Shown one piece after another: positions 37,655 through 47,291 of a DNA stretch of 64,000 nucleotides. The position numbers and the translations under genes were made by a program. This DNA comes from an uncultured Thalassotalea sp. (GTDB lineage Bacteria > Pseudomonadota > Gammaproteobacteria > Enterobacterales > Alteromonadaceae): NCBI GenBank assembly GCA_947492575.1, contig CANLNK010000005.1, positions 62,001 through 126,000 of the forward strand. Reading direction: 5' to 3'. The notes below the pieces were generated by a model, which was given only the letters and a program-made list of their open reading frames with translations, did not search any database and was not told the origin of the DNA. How positions within the stretch are numbered: the first letter of the stretch is position 1; each line of letters begins with the position of its first letter.

Positions 37655-39010
37655 ATGACAACACATTTTGATTTCTTAGCAATTGGTGCTGGTAGTGGCG
37701 GTATTGCTTCTGCCAATCGTGCTGCTAAACACGGTAAAAAATCGGCTGTTATCGAAGCCAAAGCCCTTGGTGGTACATGCGTCAACGTGGGTTGCGTGCC
37801 AAAGAAGGCGATATGGTATGCCGGGCAGATTGCTGATGCGCTGCACTATGCCCCAGATTATGGTTTTAATGCACCATTGCAATCGTTTGATTGGGCAACG
37901 TTGATTAAAAATCGTGAAGCCTATATAGAACGCATTCATGCTGCTTACCAACGGGGTTTCACCGCCAATGGTGTCACCGTGATTGAAGGTTTTGCCAAGT
38001 TTGTCAATAAAAACACCGTGGAAGTAAACGGTGAAATATATACCGCAGACCATATAGTTATTGCTACGGGGGGGCGTCCTAGCATTCCTAATATTCCAGG
38101 CGCTGAGTACGGTATTGATTCAGATGGCTTCTTCGCGCTAACCGAACAGCCAAAATCTGTCGCCGTTGTAGGCGCAGGGTATATTGCGGTTGAACTTGCA
38201 GGCGTTATGCATGCACTAGGAAGCGATACGCATTTATTAGTCCGTAAAGAAAAGCCGCTTCGTGGTTTTGATAATATGCTTAGCGATACGCTAGTTGAGC
38301 AAATGGCAAAACATGGTCCTAAACTTCATAATTTTGCTGTGCCAAAGTCAGTAGAGAAAACAGCTGACGATCAATTAATTGTTCATTTAGAAAATGGTGA
38401 GCAATTACCTCCTGTAGATTGTTTAATCTGGGCAATTGGCCGTGAACCTGCAACTGATAATATTAATTTATCGGAAACAGGAGTTGAAACTGATGAACGC
38501 GGTTTCATTCCAACAGATAAATATCAAAATACGAATGTGGATGGTATTTACGCGGTTGGTGATAACACAGGACGTGTGCAGCTAACACCTGTTGCCGTTG
38601 CTGCAGGGCGTCGTTTATGTGAACGTTTGTTTAACAATAAACCTTATGAACATTTAGATTATGAAAACGTCGCTACAGTGGTTTTCAGCCACCCAGTGAT
38701 TGGCACGGTTGGCTTAAGTGAGGAAGAAGCAATTGAACAGTACGGTGAAGAGCAAGTTAAAGTCTACAACTCGCAATTTACCGCACTTTATCAGGCGATT
38801 ACCGAAGACTACCGCGATCCAACACGCATGAAGTTAGTGTGTGTAGGTAAAGAAGAGAAAATAGTGGGTATTCACTCAATTGGCTTTGGTAGTGACGAGT
38901 TATTACAAGGCTTTGCGGTTGCAATGAAGATGGGAGCAACCAAAGCTGATTTTGACAACACTGTAGCAATTCACCCAACGTCAGCTGAAGAGTTTGTTAC
39001 TATGACATAA
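37655..39010 (+). CDS. gor: Glutathione-disulfide reductase
   Basis: 451 residues. FAD motif [15 protein letters not shown], redox-active C42-VNVG-C47 in [13 protein letters not shown], the NADPH-binding [17 protein letters not shown] motif followed by [10 protein letters not shown] arginines, and the catalytic His in the C-terminal [12 protein letters not shown]. It regenerates glutathione in the cytoplasm. Followed by a terminator. Confidence 0.97.
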   Translation: MTTHFDFLAIGAGSGGIASANRAAKHGKKSAVIEAKALGGTCVNVGCVPKKAIWYAGQIADALHYAPDYGFNAPLQSFDWATLIKNREAYIERIHAAYQRGFTANGVTVIEGFAKFVNKNTVEVNGEIYTADHIVIATGGRPSIPNIPGAEYGIDSDGFFALTEQPKSVAVVGAGYIAVELAGVMHALGSDTHLLVRKEKPLRGFDNMLSDTLVEQMAKHGPKLHNFAVPKSVEKTADDQLIVHLENGEQLPPVDCLIWAIGREPATDNINLSETGVETDERGFIPTDKYQNTNVDGIYAVGDNTGRVQLTPVAVAAGRRLCERLFNNKPYEHLDYENVATVVFSHPVIGTVGLSEEEAIEQYGEEQVKVYNSQFTALYQAITEDYRDPTRMKLVCVGKEEKIVGIHSIGFGSDELLQGFAVAMKMGATKADFDNTVAIHPTSAEEFVTMT

Positions 39011-39053
39011 ACTTTCGTCTTGATAAGAAGAGTCGACAAGTTATACCTTAAAC

Positions 39054-39100
39054 AACGCATCGAAATGTTTCATTTGAAGCAATTACGATGCGTTTTATTT
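39054..39100 (+). terminator. Terminator after gor
   Basis: AACGCATCG / CGATGCGTT forms a 9-bp stem over a 23-nt loop and is followed by TTATTTT. Confidence 0.7.
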
Positions 39101-39445
39101 TAGCCTCGAAAATATGTGTAGCTAGTCCCAAGCTTGGTCGGCAACGCTTGTCTTTATTGACTTAGAAATTTTAGTTATTTAAATCTTTCAAATAACGTTA
39201 AAAAAAATTTAACAATTAGCTGGTAATCGCCCCTTAATCTGTTATCTTTTTATATCTTGACTAGCTGGTGAGTAATTTTTAACCTGGTTTCGTTTAATAA
39301 AGAAACAGACGCTACTCAAGCAAAGATAAAAATTTTATCCACAAAAATAAAAATAACAAACGTTGTGTATAAAAAGGATTTTAGCCCTTCCTTTTTTAGT
39401 TTTTTCAACAGTTTAACCATATATATCCGATTTGAAGTCTTATTC
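39101..39445. other. AT-rich leader region before polA with DnaA-box-like motifs
   Basis: This intergenic stretch is strongly AT-rich. It contains a perfect DnaA box TTATCCACA at 39335-39343 and a one-mismatch box on the other strand, TGTGTATAA at 39364-39372. A third perfect TTATCCACA lies at 39478-39486, inside the following small ORF. No other gene is visible here. Confidence 0.6.
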
Positions 39446-39604
39446 ATGTCGGAGGTTTTTGCTGTTTACGCACAAAGTTATCCACAGCTGGGTGCCCAGT
39501 GTTATCAGGGTTCGGTGGAAAAATCGGTATTTATTCACACTTCTTCTAGAGAGAAAAGCTGGCTTGTGGCATGCTTAGCGAAATTTCTGGAAACTGAAGC
39601 GTAA
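39446..39604 (+). CDS. Small leader ORF directly upstream of polA (52 aa)
   Basis: From ATG 39446 the frame encodes MSEVFAVYAQSYPQLGAQCY... and stops at 39604, three bases before the polA ATG. A GTG at 39365 would extend it to 79 residues. polA has no good ribosome site of its own, so translation of this ORF may feed polA by coupling. No family is recognised and the ORF also holds a DnaA-box sequence, so its status as a protein gene is uncertain. Confidence 0.45.
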   Translation: MSEVFAVYAQSYPQLGAQCYQGSVEKSVFIHTSSREKSWLVACLAKFLETEA

Positions 39605-39607
39605 AAC

Positions 39608-42361
39608 ATGACAAGTTCATCGTTATCTCCTCTTATTCTCGTTGATGGATCATCGTATTTATTCCGTGCGTATCACGTCCCTTATTTACAAGCTCTTTCA
39701 ACTGCTGATGGTCACCCGACAGGAGCGATCACTGGCGTATTAAATATGATCAAAAGCCTTCAAAAGGACTATCCTAACGGTAATATCGTGGTGGTTTTTG
39801 ATGCTAAAGGTAAAACATTCCGTAACGATCTTTACCCAGAGTACAAAGCTAATCGTCCACCAATGCCTGACGATCTTCGTTGTCAGATTGCGCCACTTCA
39901 CGAAATGATCGAGGCCATGGGTTTCCCTCTACTTGTCATTGAAGGTGTTGAAGCTGACGACGTTATCGGCACCCTCGCTAGGCAGGCTAGTGAAAACGGT
40001 ATTGAAACCGTGATTTCTACTGGCGATAAAGATATGGCACAACTAGTAACGCCACACGTTCGTCTTATCAACACCATGACAAATGTCGAAATGGATGAGG
40101 CAGGCGTTGTTGAAAAGTTTGGTATTCGCCCAGATCAAATTATTGATTACCTCGCCTTGATGGGTGACAAAGTTGATAACATTCCAGGCGTTCAAAAGTG
40201 TGGTCCAAAAACTGCGGTTAAATGGTTAACAGAGCATGGTGATTTGCAAACTGTTATTGATAACGCCGATAACGTTAAAGGCAAGATAGGCGAGAATTTA
40301 CGGGCTGCCCTAACTCAATTGCCACTTTCATACGAATTGGCCACAATTAAGTGCGATGTTGAGCTAGAACAAAGTGCAAGTGACCTTGCACCAAGTGAAG
40401 CTAATGTCGAAAAACTGACTGAATTATTTACCCAGTTCGAATTGCGTCGTCACCTTGCTGACTTGAAAAAGGGCCGTGACCCACAAGCTGCAGATGCAGA
40501 GAGTGTTGCGGCTGATGAAGGTGAGGCAGACGCACCAGCAGCACCTGTGGATACTCAATACGACATTATTTTTACCGAAGCGGAATTTAATGCTTGGCTC
40601 AATAAGCTGATGGACGCTGGTACCTTCGCGTTTGATACTGAAACCACCAGTATCGACTATATGAAAGCTGAATTAGTGGGTTTATCGTTTAGCTGTGAAC
40701 CAGGAAAGGCAGCTTATGTGCCATTGGGTCATGACTATATTGATGCACCTGAACAATTAGACCTTGACTGGGTGCTGGGTAAACTCAAGCCATTGTTACA
40801 AAGCACAAGTTATAAAAAGTTGGGCCAGAACCTTAAATACGATGCTCATGTGTTAAGTCACTACGGCATTAAGCTAAACGGCGTTGCTTATGACACAATG
40901 CTCGAGTCGTATTGCCTTAATAGTGTAGCGACTCGTCACAACATGGATGCTTTAGCCAAAAAGTATCTCAATGTTGATACCGTGCATTTTGAGGATATTG
41001 CGGGTAAAGGGGCTAAGCAACTTACGTTCAATCAAATTGATGTAGAGAAAGCAGGTCACTATGCTGCAGAAGACGCTGATATTACGCTGCGTCTGCATCA
41101 AGCTATCCATCAAAAACTATCAAAATACAAAGGGCCTTTGTCTGTATTTACTGACATTGAGCTACCGTTAAGTACCGTATTGCAGCGTATGGAAAGTCAT
41201 GGTGTGTTAATCGACAGCGATTTATTGGCAACGCAAAGTCAGGCGATTGGTGCTCGATTGGCTGAGCTCGAAGTTGAAGCACACAATATTGCCGGAAAAG
41301 CATTCAACCTCGCTTCACCAAAACAACTTCGTGAGATTCTGTTTGAAGAGCTAAAGATCCCACCTCTCAAGAAAACCGCGAGTGGCGTGCCTTCAACTGC
41401 GGAGGAAGTATTGCAAGAGTTGGCGCTAGATTACCCTCTACCAAAATTAATATTAGAGCACCGGGGCTTGGCGAAGTTAAAGTCTACATACACAGACAAG
41501 CTTCCGTTATTGGTTCAGCCAAAAACAGGCCGCGTGCATACTTCATATCACCAAGCGGTAGCAGCGACTGGGCGTCTATCATCGACCGATCCAAATTTAC
41601 AGAATATTCCAATTCGCAGTGAAGAAGGTCGTAAGATTCGTCAAGCGTTTATAGCACCTGAAGGTTACAAGATTGTCGCCATTGATTACTCACAAATTGA
41701 GCTACGCATCATGGCGCACTTGTCTGACGACCCGGGGTTAGTCAAAGCTTTTAGCGAAGGCAAAGATGTGCATAGTGCAACTGCTGCAGAAATCTTTGCA
41801 GTAGATCTAGATGGCGTAACAAGTGATATGCGCCGCAGTGCAAAGGCGATTAACTTCGGCTTGATCTACGGCATGTCAGCATTTGGTTTGGCGAAACAGA
41901 TAGGTGTCGGCCGAAATCAAGCTCAGGATTATATGGACAAGTATTTCGAACGTTACCCTAACGTGTTGAAGTACATGGAAGACACTCGTCAGCAAGCGAG
42001 TGAGCAGGGCTACGTTGAAACCTTATACGGCCGTAGATTATATTTACCTGATATCAAAGCACGCAATCAAGCGCGCAAGAAAGCTGCAGAGCGCGCAGCG
42101 ATCAATGCACCAATGCAGGGAACTGCGGCAGATATTATAAAGAAAGCGATGCTAGCCGTTGATGCATGGATTCAAACACAAGACATAGACGTTGTGAAAA
42201 TGACCATGCAAGTACACGATGAATTGATTTTTGAAATCAAGGAAAGTCAAGCTGAGGCAGTGACAGCTAAGTTGGTAGAAATCATGAACGATGCTGCTCA
42301 ATTAAGTGTGCCGTTAATTGCGGAAGCGGGTATGGGGGAAAATTGGCAGCAAGCACACTAA
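39608..42361 (+). CDS. polA: DNA polymerase I
   Basis: 917 residues with all three activities intact. The 5'-3' exonuclease/FEN domain (residues 1-290) carries the GVEADDVIGTLA and MGDKVDNIPGVQKCGPKTA motifs. The 3'-5' exonuclease at about 320-500 has D-x-E in FAFDTETTSID and AAEDADITL. The polymerase domain has YSQIELRIMAHLS (motif A), RRSAKAINFGLIYGM (motif B) and QVHDELIFE (motif C). An acidic Ala/Glu linker separates the first two domains. It fills gaps in repair and Okazaki processing. Confidence 0.98.
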   Translation: MTSSSLSPLILVDGSSYLFRAYHVPYLQALSTADGHPTGAITGVLNMIKSLQKDYPNGNIVVVFDAKGKTFRNDLYPEYKANRPPMPDDLRCQIAPLHEMIEAMGFPLLVIEGVEADDVIGTLARQASENGIETVISTGDKDMAQLVTPHVRLINTMTNVEMDEAGVVEKFGIRPDQIIDYLALMGDKVDNIPGVQKCGPKTAVKWLTEHGDLQTVIDNADNVKGKIGENLRAALTQLPLSYELATIKCDVELEQSASDLAPSEANVEKLTELFTQFELRRHLADLKKGRDPQAADAESVAADEGEADAPAAPVDTQYDIIFTEAEFNAWLNKLMDAGTFAFDTETTSIDYMKAELVGLSFSCEPGKAAYVPLGHDYIDAPEQLDLDWVLGKLKPLLQSTSYKKLGQNLKYDAHVLSHYGIKLNGVAYDTMLESYCLNSVATRHNMDALAKKYLNVDTVHFEDIAGKGAKQLTFNQIDVEKAGHYAAEDADITLRLHQAIHQKLSKYKGPLSVFTDIELPLSTVLQRMESHGVLIDSDLLATQSQAIGARLAELEVEAHNIAGKAFNLASPKQLREILFEELKIPPLKKTASGVPSTAEEVLQELALDYPLPKLILEHRGLAKLKSTYTDKLPLLVQPKTGRVHTSYHQAVAATGRLSSTDPNLQNIPIRSEEGRKIRQAFIAPEGYKIVAIDYSQIELRIMAHLSDDPGLVKAFSEGKDVHSATAAEIFAVDLDGVTSDMRRSAKAINFGLIYGMSAFGLAKQIGVGRNQAQDYMDKYFERYPNVLKYMEDTRQQASEQGYVETLYGRRLYLPDIKARNQARKKAAERAAINAPMQGTAADIIKKAMLAVDAWIQTQDIDVVKMTMQVHDELIFEIKESQAEAVTAKLVEIMNDAAQLSVPLIAEAGMGENWQQAH

Positions 42362-42389
42362 CTTGTTATAAATTTTCTTTTTCAGACTA

Positions 42390-42426
42390 AAAATAATCCG
42401 CTTTTGAGCGGATTATTTTGTTTTTA
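42390..42426 (+). terminator. Terminator after polA
   Basis: AAATAATCCGC / GCGGATTATTT forms an 11-bp stem with a 6-nt loop, followed by a T-rich tract. Confidence 0.85.
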
Positions 42427-42478
42427 AGCTCTATTTTGTACTTTTTTAACTAAAATGAAAAAAAATTACAAAAATGAC

Positions 42479-42508
42479 TTTACAGTAATAGAGTGGTTAC
42501 TCTATAAT
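42479..42508 (+). promoter_or_regulatory. Sigma-70 promoter and palindromic operator of sRNA copy 1
   Basis: A -35 TTTACA (42479-42484) and a perfect -10 TATAAT (42503-42508) are spaced by 18 bases. Between them AGAGTGGTTACTCT (42490-42503) is a palindrome that overlaps the -10. The same arrangement is found at the second copy near 60.8 kb. Confidence 0.8.
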
Positions 42509-42514
42509 TCGTTT

Positions 42515-42608
42515 CGTTCCTCAACGTGAACGCTTGTTGTAATAATTGTAATTTATAGCTCGATTTTGTAGCTAATATGCCGGTGATTCTTTAGTCACCG
42601 GTTTTTTT
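42515..42608 (+). ncRNA. Candidate small RNA, copy 1 (polA-proximal)
   Basis: The predicted transcript of about 94 nt starts seven bases after TATAAT and ends in a CCGGTGA / TCACCGG terminator with seven T's. From 5' to 3' it has a CGTTC/GAACG hairpin, an unpaired core TGTTGTAATAATT, a TAGCT/AGCTA hairpin and the terminator hairpin. It is highly similar to the copy at 60834-60927, and stems are kept where loops differ. It has no ORF of note. Its position right after polA is that of Spot 42 in enterobacteria and vibrios, but I see no Spot 42 sequence similarity. Regulatory function and Hfq dependence are inferred. Confidence 0.75.
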
Positions 42609-42719
42609 ATGTCTGAAATTTAATTACAACTATTTTATCGGGTTATTTCACTTGATGTTGACAGGTCAAAATACGGTTTGCTAATGTTTTTAGACGTACC
42701 CACTAAATAATACACAAAG

Positions 42720-43561
42720 ATGCATGTTGTACTTGTTGTATTGAGCTTACTGTTAAGCTTTTCTGTAGGCGCGAAGACTAATCAAGCGTTAACAGAATCG
42801 GCGACCTCTTCTGCTGAGGCAGAGACTTGTCACTTAAAAGTGCAAACAGTTCATTATCCGCCTTTGGCAATGGCGCCAAACTCTGCATTTAATACGACAA
42901 ATCAATGGTTAGGTCTGAATTTCACTTATTTAGATGCGCTTTTCAATGAAGCAAATTGCTCTTACTCCATCTATGCAACCCCACTTGCTCGAGGTTTAAA
43001 TTTGCTAGAGCAAGGTGTCGTAGATATGACGCTAAACCTTTCGAAAACTGAAGAGCGAGAAAAATACTTAGCATTTGTTGGTGTACATAGAATCGAGAAA
43101 ATCATACTTGCCGCACATCGTGACTTTTCGCCATGATACATAATTTTGATGGCTTATCTCAGCACGCTGGGCGTTGGATTTGGCAAAAAGGGGCCTATTA
43201 TGGAGAGCCTTTGGCCAATTTAGCCAAATCGGATCCAACATTTGATTTGCGAATAAATCGTTCGGTTGATAATGATCGGATGTTAGATTTTATTCGCAAA
43301 CGTCGAGCAGATGGCTTTTTTGTTGAGTCTACAAATTTCGATTTTCACAAACAGTACGATGCGCGTTACGAAATGCTTGAAAAACACCCCATCATAATTA
43401 ATAGCGAAGCGGTTTATTTTGCCTTTAGCAAACAGGCAGTCAGTCCTAAGTTGATCGAAAAATTCCGTATTGCGTATGAAAATCTTGATGAAAAAGGCGT
43501 GTGGCAGCAAATAAATTCAAAAAAATTTACCTTACCTGAACTTACCTCTGTAGCGCCTTAA
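42720..43561 (+). pseudogene. Frameshifted periplasmic solute-binding protein (PBP2-like)
   Basis: Two frames together make one 280-residue solute-binding protein. 42720-43136 holds a signal peptide, the first lobe (VQTVHYPPLAMAP...) and the DMTLNLSKTEEREKYLAFV motif. 43133-43561 continues with the second lobe and the return helices (WIWQKGAYYGEPLANLAK ... AVYFAFSKQAVSPKLIEKFRIAYENL). They meet at an ATGA overlap, a -1 shift, in mid-domain, so neither half would fold alone. It could be a real mutation, a sequencing error, or less likely a slippage site; the junction region (GACTTTTCGCC) lacks a classical slippery heptamer. Confidence 0.7.
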
Positions 43562-43802
43562 TTTTTAAATTAACAATATTTCATAAAGAAATTAATTGCT
43601 TAGCTTTACGTTTCTTTACAGAGAAAAAATACCACCAATTAATGCGTTAAAATGTTGCAAAAAAGTTAATGTGTAAAGTGTCTACAGCGCACTGTTAGTG
43701 GTAAGATGCCTAAGATTTATGAGCATTTTGGCTTGCGCAAATTTGATGCGCAATAACCGAAAATAAATCGAGAAGTAAGACGAGTAAGATAAAAGATAGT
43801 CA

Positions 43803-45620
43803 ATGAACCATATTCAACAGCAACCTCAGCCAAGGTTTACCGCGAAAGCAATGATTGCGTTTATCGCTGTAATTCTGCTTGTTTTATCAACCTCTGGTTT
43901 GCTGAATCAGTTGAGAGCAAATCCATTGCTATTTTCATATGCGTCGCCTATCTCCTTGCCAAAATTTGAGCAGGGGATGATAGGTAAACAAGTGACTTAC
44001 TTTCAAGAACAAGACGTCAAATTATCGTTAGATGAAGCTATAGAGCGATTTCAAGGGCAGCAGGTTCGCATTAGCAGTAATGACTCGGTTTCATTAGGTA
44101 TTGGCGTAAAGCCTGTGTGGCTCAAATTTAGTATTATCAATAATGATTTATCAGATTTAAGTTACCGTTTGGCTATTGAAACTCCATGGCTAGATCATAT
44201 TGATACCTATTTAGTGCAAAACGGTAGGCTGGTTAGGCATGTTATTGGTGGAGATGCCCTGCCTTTTGAACAAAGGCCAATGTCCTATCGATTTTATGCC
44301 TTTGAGCATAATTACCCAGTAGGTATAACGGATGTGTACATTCGCGTCGAATCTATTGGCCCGATGGCTATACCTATCCGACTTAGCACGTCAGAACAAG
44401 CAATAGCGCTAGATTTAGCAGCGGGATATCAGTACGGCGTGTTATATGGAATTATGCTGGCGTTAGCGCTCTATAACCTTGTATTATATGTATTTATACG
44501 CCAGAAAGAATATGGTCTATATGCACTATATTTAATCGGTTTCGTACTGAACAGTCTGTCTTACACTGGACAAATTCACGCAGTATTTACTCCTCACTTT
44601 GGTCCCTACTTTCAAGATTGGGTCGATATCTTCTTGATGATTACCTACAGCATTGCTGGATTACATTTCGCTCGCCTGTTGTTAAACACAAAAGCATACG
44701 CCCCCAACCTTGACAAGCTAACTATTCGAGTAACCCAGATCATTCCTATTGGCATGGTCGTCGGATTTCTTTTTGATCAGCTTGTGTTCTCGATACTACT
44801 CGCTTTCATGCTTAATTGTGGTTTTGTCACGCTTTTTATTGCTATGGGTGTTTATGCACATAAAGCAGGCAAAGCGTTTGCCGTCACGTTTCTAGTTTCC
44901 TCTGTTACGGCGGCAGTTTGTATAACGATATCAACTCTGGCTGTCGCAGGACTGCTAGTGCCATACAATGACTATACCTTTAAAGCGATTGAAGTCGGAA
45001 TGGCATTTGAAGCGATATTGCTCGCTGTGATACTTGCACAACAATTTCGTATGGCCAAGCTTGATAAATTATTGGCCGAAAGCTATGCGCGCTGCGATAC
45101 GCTTACACGCCTTAATAATCGCTTTGGCTTTAACGCTGTCGTTAGCCCCATTTGGCAAAACATTGTGCGTGAAAAGCGAGAGGCTGCCGTGATGATATTT
45201 GATATTGATGATTTCAAATCGATCAATGACACTTATGGGCACAGTGCCGGTGATAAAGCGTTGATGCAAGTTGCTTATTGCGTTGAAAGTACTAAGCGCA
45301 GTGGGGATGTATCTGCTCGCTGGGGTGGTGAAGAATTTATTGTCTTTTTGCCTGAAACGACGAAAGCACAAGCCTTGGTACAAGCTGAAAGGCTACGTAA
45401 AGCACTTATGAATATGGTGATCGACGCAGGTGATGGCATTACTTTCCAACTGAGTGCCAGCTTTGGAATCGCGGGTAGTGAAGATGGTCAGTTTGAAGAA
45501 AAGTTGCTCGCCAAGGTAGATATAGAACACCTTATCAATCAGGCTGATAATGCACTATACAAAGCCAAAAACAGTGGTAAGAATCAGGTTCAACTTAGCA
45601 GTGAGCTAGCTCAAGTTTAG
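43803..45620 (+). CDS. 7TM-DISM diguanylate cyclase
   Basis: 605 residues. Signal/TM segment near 14-32, a 7TMR-DISMED2 extracellular sandwich domain (GIGVKPVWLKFSIIN, RLAIETPWLDHIDTYLV), seven transmembrane helices (about 205-415), then a GGDEF domain with GGEEF at 508-512 and an I-site RSGD five residues before it. The catalytic signature and the DxD-type metal site (FDIDDFKSIND) are intact, so it should be an active, product-inhibited c-di-GMP synthase. The sensed ligand is unknown. Confidence 0.94.
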   Translation: MNHIQQQPQPRFTAKAMIAFIAVILLVLSTSGLLNQLRANPLLFSYASPISLPKFEQGMIGKQVTYFQEQDVKLSLDEAIERFQGQQVRISSNDSVSLGIGVKPVWLKFSIINNDLSDLSYRLAIETPWLDHIDTYLVQNGRLVRHVIGGDALPFEQRPMSYRFYAFEHNYPVGITDVYIRVESIGPMAIPIRLSTSEQAIALDLAAGYQYGVLYGIMLALALYNLVLYVFIRQKEYGLYALYLIGFVLNSLSYTGQIHAVFTPHFGPYFQDWVDIFLMITYSIAGLHFARLLLNTKAYAPNLDKLTIRVTQIIPIGMVVGFLFDQLVFSILLAFMLNCGFVTLFIAMGVYAHKAGKAFAVTFLVSSVTAAVCITISTLAVAGLLVPYNDYTFKAIEVGMAFEAILLAVILAQQFRMAKLDKLLAESYARCDTLTRLNNRFGFNAVVSPIWQNIVREKREAAVMIFDIDDFKSINDTYGHSAGDKALMQVAYCVESTKRSGDVSARWGGEEFIVFLPETTKAQALVQAERLRKALMNMVIDAGDGITFQLSASFGIAGSEDGQFEEKLLAKVDIEHLINQADNALYKAKNSGKNQVQLSSELAQV

Positions 45621-45648
45621 TGGCAAGCAGAAATTACTTGCGCACGTC

Positions 45649-45846
45649 TTAAGTATCACCCTGAGCGTATTTTCCTTCCTGCTTAGCACTCTCATCAATT
45701 ACGCTTTCATTAATGTCAGCCTCTGCAGCTAATCGTGCTCGTTCTGCTTTTGAAACATATTTAGGCTTATTTGACTTTTGTAACTTTGCATTTGCTTTCT
45801 TTTTCTTGGCAAGTAATGTTGTTTTGATCTTTTTCTTTCGGTTCAT
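45649..45846 (-). CDS. DUF2986 small basic protein
   Basis: 65 residues. A very Lys-rich N-half (MNRKKKIKTTLLAKKKKANA) followed by NKPKYVSKAERARLAAEA, the pattern of DUF2986 proteins in Vibrio and Alteromonadales. An acidic tail follows. Function unknown; it may bind nucleic acid or ribosomes. Convergent with the diguanylate cyclase gene. Confidence 0.75.
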   Translation of the reverse strand: MNRKKKIKTTLLAKKKKANAKLQKSNKPKYVSKAERARLAAEADINESVIDESAKQEGKYAQGDT

Positions 45847-46058
45847 CGCTATCTATCTTAATTATTCCTAGCCATCGGTGCTTGAGTAGCACCCAAGCAA
45901 ATCAGCAGTTGATTATAAGTGATCTTGCTTCTTTTCCCTACGTTGATTAGTGCCTTTGTATTCTATTATTAATAAACACAATTTACTGGTGAATAAACTC
46001 CACAAATATCAGGTTATTGACTAAGGTTATTAACAAGTACTTTATAAAAGGCAAGGGT

Positions 46059-47273
46059 ATGCGCCTCAAGATTATTTTTTTATCGGGGATGTTAATACTG
46101 CTTTCTAAGCAGACTTTGGCGGCAGATCGCGTTCTTAAAATTTATCATGATTCTGATTATGCAAATCATCAATTGTCTGCTGACGCTATGCGGATGGGCT
46201 TTTTAACCGCCCTTGCTGAAGTAGAACATGACTTTCAGGGCGTGAAGTTTGAATTTGTTGAAAAAGATCACAGAGGTAACAGTAATCGCAGTTTGCTACA
46301 TATGCGTCAATATTTAAAAGACTCGAAAGCACTAGCGATACTTGGCGGATTGCATTCTCCTCCTTATATCAAGTACCGACAGTTTATTAACGAGCAGCAA
46401 GTTTTACTTATGGTTCCTTGGGCTGCTGGTGGGCCGATAACGAGATATCCGTCTTCGACTAACTCAATATTTCGATTGTCGATTGACGACACTAAAGCTG
46501 GTTTCAGAATCGTCGAATTCGCTCAACAAAAAAAGCAGTGCCAACAACCGCATATGTTGTTAGAGAGAACGCCATGGGGAGAGTCAAATCACAAAACTAT
46601 GACTCAAGCTCTAGGTAAAGATGTCAGTGCTTCTGTCACTTGGTTTAGTTGGAATCTGCAACAAAACCAGGCCAAAATCATGCTGCGGAAGACGTTAGAG
46701 ACAGGGGCTGATTGTTTACTTTTTGTAGGCAACGCCGTTGAAGGTCGCGTCTTTGTCGAAGCGATGGCTGCACTTCCTAAAAATCAGCGAGTACCTATAA
46801 TAAGTCATTGGGGGATAACCGGCGGTAAGTTCTATGAGCAGGTAAAGAACGCAATTGACGGAAAGATTGATCTGCACTTTATTCAGAGCTGTTTCTCGCT
46901 ACGTGACAAACCCTATTCAGAAAATACACAGCAAGTAATAAATACTGCTATTCACTTATTTCCAGCGCAGTTCAACAATCCTGAATTACTCTCTGCGCCA
47001 GCCGGTTTTATCCATAGCTATGACTTGGGTAAAATTTTCTTTACCAGTTTGAAATCAGTAGATCTCAGCGCCGATATTCTTACCCTTCGGCAAGCTATTC
47101 GCGATAATTTAGAAATGCTAGAACAGCCGGTTAATGGTTTGATCAAGCGGTACGTGTCCCCTTTCAGTCGATGGTCTGAACAAAAAAGTGATGCTCATGA
47201 AGCGCTGGGGCTGGAAGATTTCTGTATGGCGCATTATGACACTGATGGTGGAATAAGCGTACTGCCAAATTAA
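46059..47273 (+). CDS. Periplasmic-binding protein type 1 (ABC-type branched-chain amino acid binding-like)
   Basis: 404 residues from ATG 46059, preceded by AAGG and giving a signal peptide (MRLKIIFLSGMLILLSKQTLA); the frame opens at TTG 46017. Two-lobe PBP1 fold like LivJ/ANF receptors: DRVLKIYHDSDY...MRMGFLTALAEVE, AILGGLHSPPYIKYRQFINEQQVLLMVPWAA, PIISHWGITGGKFYEQV. There is no permease nearby, and the next gene, 18 bases on, is a hybrid histidine kinase, so it probably acts as that kinase's ligand-sensing partner rather than in transport. Confidence 0.85.
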   Translation: MRLKIIFLSGMLILLSKQTLAADRVLKIYHDSDYANHQLSADAMRMGFLTALAEVEHDFQGVKFEFVEKDHRGNSNRSLLHMRQYLKDSKALAILGGLHSPPYIKYRQFINEQQVLLMVPWAAGGPITRYPSSTNSIFRLSIDDTKAGFRIVEFAQQKKQCQQPHMLLERTPWGESNHKTMTQALGKDVSASVTWFSWNLQQNQAKIMLRKTLETGADCLLFVGNAVEGRVFVEAMAALPKNQRVPIISHWGITGGKFYEQVKNAIDGKIDLHFIQSCFSLRDKPYSENTQQVINTAIHLFPAQFNNPELLSAPAGFIHSYDLGKIFFTSLKSVDLSADILTLRQAIRDNLEMLEQPVNGLIKRYVSPFSRWSEQKSDAHEALGLEDFCMAHYDTDGGISVLPN

Positions 47274-47291
47274 GCGTGGGTTGTAGAGATA

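Noticed and set aside
39101-39607. Chromosomal replication origin
   Set aside because: DnaA-like boxes are present, but dnaA, mnmG or mioC are not nearby and no unwinding repeats were identified; kept only as a finding.
42515-42608. Assigning the sRNA as Spot 42 (spf)
   Set aside because: Only the genomic position agrees. The 5' end and internal segments do not resemble the conserved Spot 42 sequence as I know it, so no symbol is given.
43100-43140. Programmed -1 ribosomal frameshift
   Set aside because: No X-XXY-YYZ heptamer and no clear downstream pseudoknot, so mutation or sequencing error is more likely.
45649-45846. Antitoxin or histone-like protein
   Set aside because: Strongly basic, but it fits DUF2986 and no toxin partner is nearby.
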